A stretch of DNA of 64,000 nt. Source: NORP110 sp051251595 (GTDB lineage: Bacteria; Pseudomonadota; Alphaproteobacteria; Rhodobacterales; Rhodobacteraceae). The notes beneath the pieces are model-generated. The model ran no database searches. It was not told the DNA's origin and was given only the letters and a program-made list of their open reading frames with translations. The stretch's first letter is position 1. Every line of letters starts with the position of its first letter. The position numbers and the translations under genes are program-made. This document shows, piece by piece, positions 8,130 through 15,542 of the stretch. Where the stretch lies: the NCBI GenBank assembly GCA_051251595.1, contig JBPOFA010000012.1, forward strand, positions 1-64,000. Reading direction: 5' to 3'.

Positions 8130-9383
8130 ATGCCTGCGCTGTGCCGTGATTGCCTCCATCAGTATGACGTAGGGACACGTTGTCCAGCGTGCCGCAGCCC
8201 GCGTGTCTTGTCGCATCCCGAACTGTTTGATCTTTCCATCGCGCACATGGATTGCGATGCGTTTTATGCCTCGGTTGAGAAACGCGACAACCCTGAATTG
8301 GCGGATAAACCGGTCATTATTGGCGGCGGGCGGCGCGGCGTTGTTTCAACGGCTTGCTATATCGCGCGGATCAAAGGGGTGCGCTCTGCCATGCCGATGT
8401 TTCAGGCAATCAAACTCTGCCCCGAAGCTGTCGTGGTCAAGCCCCGCATGTCGGCCTATGTCGAAGCCTCCAAGGCGATCCGCGCCATGATGGATGAGTT
8501 GACACCTTCGATAGAACCGCTTTCTCTGGATGAGGCTTTTATCGACCTTACGGGCACAGCCAAACTGCATGGTCGCCCGCCTGCGGTATCGCTGGCCCAC
8601 CTGATCAACCGGATGAAATCAGAGCTGAACCTGACCGGTTCCATCGGGCTTAGTCACAACAAGTTTCTGGCAAAAGTGGCCTCGGACCTGGACAAACCGC
8701 GCGGCTTTTCCGTGATTGGCGCGGCGGAAACAGATGCGTTTTTGCGGGACAAACCCGTTTCTTTGATCTGGGGGGTGGGGCAGGTCACACGGGCGTCATT
8801 GGAAAAGGCAGGGATTCGCACATTCGCCGATTTGCTCAGATGGGATCGCAAGGATCTGAGCCAAAGGTTCGGATCCATGGGCGAACGGCTGTACCATCTT
8901 GCCCGCGGGCAGGACCGTCGCCGGGTCTCTGCGCATGCCCCGATCAAGTCGATTTCAAACGAAACCACGTTTTTCGAAGACACGTCCAATACAGACATTT
9001 TGGATGGGCATCTGTGGCGTCTGTCCGAAAAAGTTTCAGATCGGGCAAAAGCGCGGGGTCTCGCCGGGCAGGTGGTGACCTTAAAGCTGAAACGTTCTGA
9101 TTTTAAGCTAGTGTCGCGTCGGCTCACCCTGCATGACGCAACCCAATCGGTTGATACGATCTATCGCACGGCGCGCGGATTGTTTGATCAGGTCGGAAGC
9201 CACGGCGCATTTCGTTTGATTGGCGTGGGCATCAGTACCCTGGTTCCAGCCGATGCTGCAGATCTTTCGGATGATTTGTTGGATCCAAACGCAGGACAGC
9301 GCCGCGCGGTTGAGAAAGCGGCAGACGCCATCAAGGGTAAATTCGGCCCAGACGCAATTCTAAAAGGGCGGGCCTTGCGATAG
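8130..9383 (+). CDS. dinB: DNA polymerase IV with N-terminal zinc-ribbon-like extension
   Basis: This is a Y-family translesion polymerase, 417 residues. The catalytic signatures AHMDCDAFYASVE (about residues 38-50) and SLDEAFIDLT (about 132-141) carry the metal-binding acidic residues; the little-finger domain follows. Before the normal start of the family lies an extension of about 35 residues with two CxxC pairs (C5/C8 and C18/C21), which should bind zinc. I see no canonical beta-clamp peptide and did not try to assign one. The gene stands alone and converges on the next gene with a 10 bp gap. Confidence 0.93.
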   Translation: MPALCRDCLHQYDVGTRCPACRSPRVLSHPELFDLSIAHMDCDAFYASVEKRDNPELADKPVIIGGGRRGVVSTACYIARIKGVRSAMPMFQAIKLCPEAVVVKPRMSAYVEASKAIRAMMDELTPSIEPLSLDEAFIDLTGTAKLHGRPPAVSLAHLINRMKSELNLTGSIGLSHNKFLAKVASDLDKPRGFSVIGAAETDAFLRDKPVSLIWGVGQVTRASLEKAGIRTFADLLRWDRKDLSQRFGSMGERLYHLARGQDRRRVSAHAPIKSISNETTFFEDTSNTDILDGHLWRLSEKVSDRAKARGLAGQVVTLKLKRSDFKLVSRRLTLHDATQSVDTIYRTARGLFDQVGSHGAFRLIGVGISTLVPADAADLSDDLLDPNAGQRRAVEKAADAIKGKFGPDAILKGRALR

Positions 9384-9393
9384 GCCCTGATGC

Positions 9394-10254
9394 TTACTCG
9401 GCGGCCAAAGACTGTTTCTTGCGACCAATGGCAGCGATTTCTGCTGCGATATGGGTCAAGATTGAACGAACCTCTTCGAAATTCTCATTCGGCTTGATGG
9501 TTTCTTCGTTCATATAAAGAGACCGGTCTATTTCAATTTGAACCACATGCTGTCCCCGCGACGGGCGCCCGTAATTCTGCGCCATATAGGCACCGGCAAA
9601 GGGTGAATTTCGAACAACCCGCAAACCAGCGCTGACGAAAGCTGATTCGATTCGCTCCACCAGGTCCGCATCGGCAGCGGCCCCAAACCTGTCGCCCAAC
9701 ACAACGTCGGGACGCAATCCGTCTTTTTGACCAATTGATTCAATGGCCTCATGGGGCATCGAATGACAGTCAACTAGGATCGCTTCTTGAAAGTTGCGGA
9801 TATTTTCAGAAAGCAGCAGATGCAATTGGGCGTGATAAGGCTCCCATACCAGACGCAAGCGTTCAGCCACCTCAGCCATCGTCAGTTTGCCATTGTAAAT
9901 CGCCCGTCCGTTTGAAACGACCCGCGGTACAACCCCCAATCCGGACGACACCCGTGGGTTTATCGACCGTGCCTGGACCCCTTGCACCAAGGCTGGATCA
10001 AGCTCATCCGAACTGCGATTTAAGTCAACAAAAGCACGCGGTGCCGTCGCTGTAAGCAAAGGCGCGCCAAATTGTGGAACGGCCGAAAACAACACATCCA
10101 CAAACGCGTCCTCGGATGAGCGGATCGTATGTTCGTCCAATATGGAGCGTGACAGAAAAGACCTTGGATAATTCCGACCGCTATGCGGCGAGGCAAAGAC
10201 CACACTCGTCGTCCGATGACGTGGCATCGTCAGGCTCAAAGGGCTGATTGTCAT
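9394..10254 (-). CDS. N-formylglutamate amidohydrolase family protein
   Basis: This 286-residue metal-dependent amidohydrolase is of the HutG/FGase type. Family landmarks are ASPHSGRNYP (about 22-31), EDAFVD (about 48), PRAFVDLNR (about 71) and VDCHSMP (about 161). The known family reaction is hydrolysis of N-formyl-L-glutamate to glutamate and formate in histidine breakdown. No hut genes flank it here, so a different N-formyl or N-acyl amino acid is possible. AGGAGG stands 8 nt before the ATG. Confidence 0.87.
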   Translation of the reverse strand: MTISPLSLTMPRHRTTSVVFASPHSGRNYPRSFLSRSILDEHTIRSSEDAFVDVLFSAVPQFGAPLLTATAPRAFVDLNRSSDELDPALVQGVQARSINPRVSSGLGVVPRVVSNGRAIYNGKLTMAEVAERLRLVWEPYHAQLHLLLSENIRNFQEAILVDCHSMPHEAIESIGQKDGLRPDVVLGDRFGAAADADLVERIESAFVSAGLRVVRNSPFAGAYMAQNYGRPSRGQHVVQIEIDRSLYMNEETIKPNENFEEVRSILTHIAAEIAAIGRKKQSLAAE

Positions 10255-10308
10255 GAGCGGTCCTCCTGCCTCAGAATATACTCATATTATTAACGAGACC
10301 AAAAGCCC

Positions 10309-10337
10309 TTGAAAGCTCTGACGACTCCTTTTATAGA
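10309..10337 (+). promoter_or_regulatory. Sigma-70 type promoter for tRNA-Val/rpmJ
   Basis: TTGAAA at 10309-10314 and TATAGA at 10332-10337 are separated by exactly 17 bp, a near-consensus housekeeping promoter. It points at the tRNA-Val and rpmJ genes, with a predicted start near 10344. No other gene on this strand is close enough to be its target. Confidence 0.65.
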
Positions 10338-10347
10338 CCAGCGGACC

Positions 10348-10367
10348 GACGCGGGATCCCCCGCGTC
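10348..10367 (+). other. Perfect 8-bp hairpin in the tRNA leader
   Basis: GACGCGGG (10348-10355) and CCCGCGTC (10360-10367) form a perfect stem with an ATCC loop, just after the predicted transcription start and followed by TTGTTCGTTTT. It could be a processing signal for the tRNA precursor or a weak attenuator. Confidence 0.5.
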
Positions 10368-10419
10368 TTGTTCGTTTTGGGATTATCCTGCGGACAAGGT
10401 GTTTGGGATCAAGTCGATC

Positions 10420-10494
<75 letters not shown>

Positions 10495-10559
10495 TCGGTT
10501 CCGCAAGGGGCCAAAATGTAATTTAGGCGCACACGCGCCGGCAAGAAGGAGAGACCAAA

Positions 10560-10685
10560 ATGAAGGTCAGAAACTCACTCCGCTCGCTGAAGAACCGGCA
10601 TCGCGATTGTCGTATCGTTCGCCGTAAAGGCCGCGTGTACGTCATCAATAAGACGCAACGCCGCTTTAAGGCCCGTCAGGGCTAA
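10560..10685 (+). CDS. rpmJ: 50S ribosomal protein L36
   Basis: This 41-residue, very basic protein begins MKVRNSLRSLKNRHRDCRIV and ends RRFKARQG, matching bacterial L36 of the longer, zinc-ligand-poor type: only one Cys is left where older forms have a CCHC site. L36 is a small late-assembling protein of the large ribosomal subunit. AAGGAG stands about 8 nt before the ATG. A very strong terminator follows 20 bp after the stop. It is co-directional with tRNA-Val. Confidence 0.96.
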   Translation: MKVRNSLRSLKNRHRDCRIVRRKGRVYVINKTQRRFKARQG

Positions 10686-10705
10686 AACAGCAGAGCTTTA
10701 ATGCG

Positions 10706-10739
10706 AAAAGCCGCCTAGGGAAACCTAGGCGGCTTTTTT
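10706..10739 (+). terminator. Strong intrinsic terminator after rpmJ
   Basis: A perfect stem of 14 bp (arms 10706-10719 and 10724-10737) closes a GAAA tetraloop and ends in a run of six T. The T run touches the stop codon of the convergent methyltransferase gene. Confidence 0.95.
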
Positions 10740-11347
10740 CATGGGATCTGCTTAAGACAGAACGAGAAATGTCCATGACTTTCGATGGTCAGAAATTCAA
10801 ACTCCCAATCAAAATCACTGCAAAACTTTGTTACGGCTTCGACAACTCCATAGGGCACTGGGGCAATCACATTGCCGGTACAAAAATCATGGCCAGATAT
10901 GCGGCCCCCTTCGACGACTTTGCGAGACGAAATCTGAAGTTCCAACAATGTGGTTTCATACGTGTGGTTGGTATCGATATAGACCCAGTCAAATTGACCA
11001 TATTCGAAGGTGCGTAGGATGTCGGTCGAACGGCCTTGATGAATCTCGATTAAACCGTCGTCAATTTGAGGTGAAAACTCCGCCCGAATACCCTCGAGTC
11101 CCTTAACATAACGTTCCGATTCCCACGCATCCACGAGATGCAACTTCTTCGGCTGGCATCTTTTAAGTATTTCTTTAGAAAACTCTCCAAACGCGACGCC
11201 AATCTCGGCAACGATTGAGCCCTTTTTCATGCGATCCAACATTGCACCGCGATCGGGAAGCACGGTGCAATTTTCCGTATGTTTCATCGCAAGTTGCGTT
11301 TCTTCCATACTTTCTTTGATCCTTCGCCGAGCCTCAACCGTTTCCAT
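10739..11347 (-). CDS. Class I SAM-dependent methyltransferase
   Basis: This 202-residue protein looks like a Rossmann-type methyltransferase: VAEIGVAFGEFS (about 46-57) is motif I, LHLVDAWE (about 69) the end of strand 2, and FDWVYIDTNHTYE (about 119) motif IV. It fits the broad family of caffeoyl-CoA/small-molecule-type methyltransferases seen in glycan and natural-product clusters. Its base composition looks lower in GC than its neighbours, and it sits between rpmJ and an orphan secreted protein, so it may be acquired. Substrate unknown. Its last codon lies inside the T tract of the rpmJ terminator. Confidence 0.8.
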   Translation of the reverse strand: METVEARRRIKESMEETQLAMKHTENCTVLPDRGAMLDRMKKGSIVAEIGVAFGEFSKEILKRCQPKKLHLVDAWESERYVKGLEGIRAEFSPQIDDGLIEIHQGRSTDILRTFEYGQFDWVYIDTNHTYETTLLELQISSRKVVEGGRISGHDFCTGNVIAPVPYGVVEAVTKFCSDFDWEFEFLTIESHGHFSFCLKQIP

Positions 11348-11440
11348 TAAAACCTCTATCTAAAAATGAACATCAGGCGCGGATGCACGCGAAACCCAAA
11401 ACTCCAGCGCAATTGGAACTGTCATTCGAACAGCCACAGT

Positions 11441-11977
11441 TCATTCCCCCAACAACTCTCTGGCCTGAACGGAATCCTCCACGCGGGCGGCGGTGATCCC
11501 GACAAAGCGCGTTTCGGGGTGGGTCTGGATGAACATCTGCACGAACCCACCATCATCCAGAGGTTGCGCCAGATAGGCCCCGCCAGGGGTGGTGTCCTGC
11601 ATGTTGTGGCCGGGATCGATTTTGAAGGATTGCCCGTCCTTCCGAAGCCAAACCTGCAAGGATTCGCTAAACTCCGACGGCAAAATGCCCAGCCCCATCA
11701 CCTCGCATGTGTCCCCGCTTGTGTGGGCCACGATGACGATTTTAGGGTTTTCGGTCCGCCAGATCTTACCCTGTTTCCCATTTAACAGTTTAGATTCCAT
11801 CGCCGGTTCTGCGCGGGTCAGGCCTGGACCAACGTCGGTTCCAGAGACCAGCGAGGCCACACAAACCCCGGACATGGACTGGACCAAATCGGTACCTCCG
11901 TCGGCTTTGGCCAGGCTGCCCATTGCCAAGGCTGATATCATGCACCCAAGCCCATAGACCAAACGTGTTTTTTTCAT
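11441..11977 (-). CDS. Secreted hypothetical protein
   Basis: I do not recognise a family. The 178-residue product starting at 11977 has a clear signal peptide (KKTR, then a hydrophobic stretch ending near ALAMGSLAKA), so it is likely periplasmic. The mature part has two Cys (in GVCVASL and GDTCEVMG) that could form a disulfide. No strong ribosome site is seen, but the signal peptide argues for this start rather than the open frame upstream to 12094. It lies alone between the methyltransferase and the lysine-pathway genes. Confidence 0.7.
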   Translation of the reverse strand: MKKTRLVYGLGCMISALAMGSLAKADGGTDLVQSMSGVCVASLVSGTDVGPGLTRAEPAMESKLLNGKQGKIWRTENPKIVIVAHTSGDTCEVMGLGILPSEFSESLQVWLRKDGQSFKIDPGHNMQDTTPGGAYLAQPLDDGGFVQMFIQTHPETRFVGITAARVEDSVQARELLGE

Positions 11978-12138
11978 CTCTGCACACACCCTGTTTTCAT
12001 CCCCGCCCCTCGCATTGCTGCAGAGCGGTTTGTGGCAGTGTGTCGGGTTTCCGACGTTACGACAAGCTCGATAGAAAAACACACGGATTGGCAATCACCC
12101 CGGTTTCGCTTACGCAGCCCTAAAACGGAGGATGCAAC

Positions 12139-13194
12139 ATGACTCATCTATGGGTTCGCGCCGAACAGCGAAACAACGAAGACCGCGTGGGGCTTACCCC
12201 GCAAGGCGCCGCCAACCTTTTGGCTGCTGGCATTCGTGTGAGCGTTGAAAACAGCACCACCCGCGCCATTGCCATCGACGGGTACCGCGCCGCAGGGTGT
12301 GAAATTGTGGCAGAGAATTCATGGCCAGACGCCCCACAGGACGCGATCATTTTCGGGCTTAAGGAATTGCCCGAAGACGGAACGCCATTGCGCCATCGTC
12401 ATATCATGTTCGGCCACGCCTACAAAGGCCAGCCAGACGGACGCATTTTGCTGCAACGCTTCAAGGCTGGTGGCGGCACTTTATACGATCTGGAATATCT
12501 GGTTGATGATACGGGCCGCCGCGTCGCCGCTTTTGGATATTGGGCCGGTTTTGCCGGGGCTGCCATATCGCTCAAGGCCTGGGCCGCACAAAAGTCCGGA
12601 ACGCTGATAGGGCCGGTGTCCAACTATAAAAACGCCGATGCCATGATTGCTGATGTTCAAGACGACCTTACCAAAAGCGGAGGCGACTTGCCCCGTGCGT
12701 TGGTTATTGGGGCCCTTGGCCGTGTTGGCACAGGTGCGCGGGAAATGTGCGCCGCCGTCAATGTGAAGACCACAGATTGGGATATGGCCGAAACAGCATC
12801 CGGCGGGCCGTTTCCAGAGATTCTGGACCATGAGATTTTGTTGAATTCCATTCTGGCCGCACCGGGATGCCCGGTTTTCGTGCCGCGTTCAGCCCTGACG
12901 GCACAAAGGCGCCTTTCGGTGATCGGGGACATTGCCTGTGATCCAAGTTCCGAATTTTCACCGATCAAGGTCTATGACCAAGTGACAAACTGGGATCAGC
13001 CCGCTTTGCGCGTTTCCGAAACCCCGGTTTTGGACGTCATGGCCATTGACAACCTACCCTCTCTGCTGCCTGTCGAAAGTTCTCGGGATTTTGCGGATCA
13101 GCTTTTGCCGTCACTGTCCGGGTTGGATCAAATCGAACAGGGCGTTTGGGCAAGGGCACATGACACGTTCGAACAGCATTTGCCTTTGGTTTAA
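12139..13194 (+). CDS. Lysine-ketoglutarate reductase / Lys1-type saccharopine dehydrogenase
   Basis: This 351-residue enzyme is of the alanine-dehydrogenase/PNT-like Lys1 family, which interconverts lysine plus 2-oxoglutarate with saccharopine. The N-terminus has the family start LWVRAEQRNNEDRVGLTP, followed by FGHAYKGQ near residue 94 and a nucleotide-binding segment VIGALGRVGTGA near 190. It is followed 27 bp later by a Lys9-type saccharopine dehydrogenase. The two resemble the halves of the animal/plant LKR/SDH fusion, so the pair most likely breaks down (or makes) lysine through saccharopine. GGAGG stands 7 nt before the ATG. Confidence 0.87.
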   Translation: MTHLWVRAEQRNNEDRVGLTPQGAANLLAAGIRVSVENSTTRAIAIDGYRAAGCEIVAENSWPDAPQDAIIFGLKELPEDGTPLRHRHIMFGHAYKGQPDGRILLQRFKAGGGTLYDLEYLVDDTGRRVAAFGYWAGFAGAAISLKAWAAQKSGTLIGPVSNYKNADAMIADVQDDLTKSGGDLPRALVIGALGRVGTGAREMCAAVNVKTTDWDMAETASGGPFPEILDHEILLNSILAAPGCPVFVPRSALTAQRRLSVIGDIACDPSSEFSPIKVYDQVTNWDQPALRVSETPVLDVMAIDNLPSLLPVESSRDFADQLLPSLSGLDQIEQGVWARAHDTFEQHLPLV

Positions 13195-13221
13195 AACCGT
13201 TCAGAATAAGGAAAAACGAAA

Positions 13222-14364
13222 ATGACTATCCATTGGTGCGGAACCGGGCTTTCTTCGATCCCCGGATTGCGACGTTTGATCGAGGCGGGGCACGACGTTG
13301 TTGTGTGGAACCGCACGGTTTCCAAGGCGCAAGAGGCTGTGGGCCATCTGACGGATAACCTAAAAGAGTTCAGCTTTGATGCGATTGCCGCGGAACTGAA
13401 ATCGGGCGACGTGCTTGTTTCAATGCTGCCCGGCGACTGGCATGTAAAACTGGCAGAGCTTTGCATCGCATCCGGTGCGAATTTCGTATCCTCCAGCTAC
13501 ATTTCCCCTGAAATGGCGGCCTTGGATTCAGCAGCGAAACTGGCCGGTGTCGCCCTTGTGAACGAAGTGGGGCTGGATCCCGGACTTGATCACTTGATGG
13601 CCCATTGGCTGGTCGCGGATTACAAAGCATCCAAGGCGTTCGACAAGGAAAACACCCTGTCTTTCACGTCTTATTGTGGCGGCATCCCGAAAGAGCCAAA
13701 CGCCTTTCGCTATAAATTCAGCTGGTCTCCGCTTGGCGTCTTGAAAGCGTTGCGGTCCCCATCCCGGTCGATCCGGGCGTTTTCCGAATTGTCCGTTTCG
13801 CGCCCATGGGATGCGATCTCTGACTATATTGCGCCCCTTCCCCAACCTGAAAAGTTTGAGGTCTACCCAAATCGCGATTCCCTGCCGTTTATGGAACAGT
13901 ATCATTTTGACGGTCTCTGGAAGGTCAAAGAATTCGTGCGCGGCACGTTGCGCCTGAATGGCTGGGCGGATGCTTGGAAAGATGTTTTCGCCGAAATCGA
14001 AACGTTGCAGGGGCCAGAAGGCGAGGCGCGGCTCAAAGAAATGTCAGATACATTCTGGGCCGAAAACTCTTACGCGCCCGGCGAACCGGATCGCGTGGTA
14101 TTGTTTGTCGCGTTGAGCGCAGAAAAAAATGGCCAGCCGGTCTATCACAAAACCTATGCGCTGGATGCGATTGGCGATTTACGTGGCTCTGCCATGGCCC
14201 GATTGGTTTCGGTGCCTGTGTCCCTGGCGATCGAGGCGGTCATGAACCGGGAAATTCCAGCTGGGGTTTCCGCGGCACCAAGTGATCCAAAACTGGTGAC
14301 GCGCTGGATGAGCGAAGTAGACCGTCAGGCCCAGCACGTTCAGATCGTAGATCATCTGGCTTAG
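13222..14364 (+). CDS. Saccharopine dehydrogenase, Lys9-type (glutamate-forming)
   Basis: This 380-residue second enzyme of the pathway splits saccharopine into glutamate and aminoadipate semialdehyde in the degradative direction. It begins with a Rossmann segment (HWCGTGLSSIPGLRRLIEAG) and carries the family segment NEVGLDPGLDHLMAHWL near residue 114. It forms a two-gene operon with the upstream reductase; AAGGA stands 8 nt before the ATG. Its stop overlaps the stop of the convergent rmuC inside TTAG. Confidence 0.87.
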   Translation: MTIHWCGTGLSSIPGLRRLIEAGHDVVVWNRTVSKAQEAVGHLTDNLKEFSFDAIAAELKSGDVLVSMLPGDWHVKLAELCIASGANFVSSSYISPEMAALDSAAKLAGVALVNEVGLDPGLDHLMAHWLVADYKASKAFDKENTLSFTSYCGGIPKEPNAFRYKFSWSPLGVLKALRSPSRSIRAFSELSVSRPWDAISDYIAPLPQPEKFEVYPNRDSLPFMEQYHFDGLWKVKEFVRGTLRLNGWADAWKDVFAEIETLQGPEGEARLKEMSDTFWAENSYAPGEPDRVVLFVALSAEKNGQPVYHKTYALDAIGDLRGSAMARLVSVPVSLAIEAVMNREIPAGVSAAPSDPKLVTRWMSEVDRQAQHVQIVDHLA

Positions 14365-15542
14365 TCGTTCAGCTTGATTGGTTTGGTCAGGGGCACGACC
14401 TGTGGGTCTGCCTCTACCGACAGTTCCTCGAAGTCGAAATTCTCAAGTCGGCGGGCACGGTTGCCCGCCTTTTCAGAGGAAATCTTAATTTCAGCAATGT
14501 CCTTGGACGCCTGATGAAAATGTCGGTCCAGATTTTGCACTCGAGTTCCCAGACGATCAACATCCGAAAACAGCATCGACAATTCCTTGCGGATTGCCCC
14601 GGCCTGTTCGCGCATCCGGGCGTCTTTCAAAATGGCCCGCATCGTGTTGAGCGTTGCCATGCAGGTTGTCGGTGACACGATCCAGACACGGGCCGCGAAC
14701 CCTTCGCGGACCAGATCAGGGAAGTTCGCGTGCAGTTCTGCATAGACGGCTTCAGAGGGCAGGAACATCAATGCCCCATCCGCTGTTTCACCGTCCAGAA
14801 TGTATTTCTCTGAGATCGCTTTTATGTGGGCACGAACAGAGGTTTTCATCGCGGCCACGGCCTCTTTCAGTTCCCATTGCGTATCGGCAGAACGCAGCGC
14901 CTCATAGGCTTCCAAGGGAAACTTGGCATCCACGACAATGGGCCCTGGCGGGTTCGGCAAGTGGATCAGACAATCCGCCCGCCGCCCGTTGGAAAGCGTC
15001 GCTTGCAGGCTGTAGCTGTCTTTTGGCAAGGCTTTTGACACGATGTCATTCAGCTGGATTTCACCAAAAGCACCGCGTGTTTGTTTGTTCGACAGGATGT
15101 CCTGCAGACTTAGGACATCGCCAGACAGCTTTTCGATATTGGCCTGCGCCCGATCAATGGTTTGCAATCTTTGTTGCAAATCCCCAAGGGATTGCGCAGT
15201 GCGCCGCGAAGACCCTTCAAGGTTTTGGCCCATGGTCTGCGTCACATCCGCTAGACGTTTTTCGATCAGCTGCAACATTTGGCTTTGGCTGGCGGCCTGT
15301 GCCTCTGACACGTGGTTAAGCCCGCCGGCAAGTTGATGTTGCCCGTCTGACAGGGATTGCACACGTTCCCCCAAATTGCCCAGTTGATAGGCAATGGGGG
15401 CCACCAAATCTGCCGACCGCCCGGCCCGTCGCACGGCAACGATAAGCAAGACAAACAGCAACAAGATTGCCAGCCCACCCGCAATTGCCCCAAGCACCAG
15501 CGGGTCAGTTAAGGAATAGGAACCGTTTCCAATCTGGATCAT
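14361..15542 (-). CDS. rmuC: RmuC, putative DNA recombination nuclease-like protein
   Basis: RmuC proteins have a membrane anchor, a long coiled coil and a C-terminal nuclease-like fold, and limit recombination at inverted repeats. The 393-residue product shows the anchor (about residues 15-35), an Ala/Gln-rich coiled coil (to about 150) and the RmuC core with KQTRGAFGEIQL, VVDAKFPLEAYEAL and DGALMFLPSEAVYAEL. Its ATG overlaps the mutL stop by 4 nt (ATGA), so it is translationally coupled to mismatch repair. Confidence 0.93.
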   Translation of the reverse strand: MIQIGNGSYSLTDPLVLGAIAGGLAILLLFVLLIVAVRRAGRSADLVAPIAYQLGNLGERVQSLSDGQHQLAGGLNHVSEAQAASQSQMLQLIEKRLADVTQTMGQNLEGSSRRTAQSLGDLQQRLQTIDRAQANIEKLSGDVLSLQDILSNKQTRGAFGEIQLNDIVSKALPKDSYSLQATLSNGRRADCLIHLPNPPGPIVVDAKFPLEAYEALRSADTQWELKEAVAAMKTSVRAHIKAISEKYILDGETADGALMFLPSEAVYAELHANFPDLVREGFAARVWIVSPTTCMATLNTMRAILKDARMREQAGAIRKELSMLFSDVDRLGTRVQNLDRHFHQASKDIAEIKISSEKAGNRARRLENFDFEELSVEADPQVVPLTKPIKLND

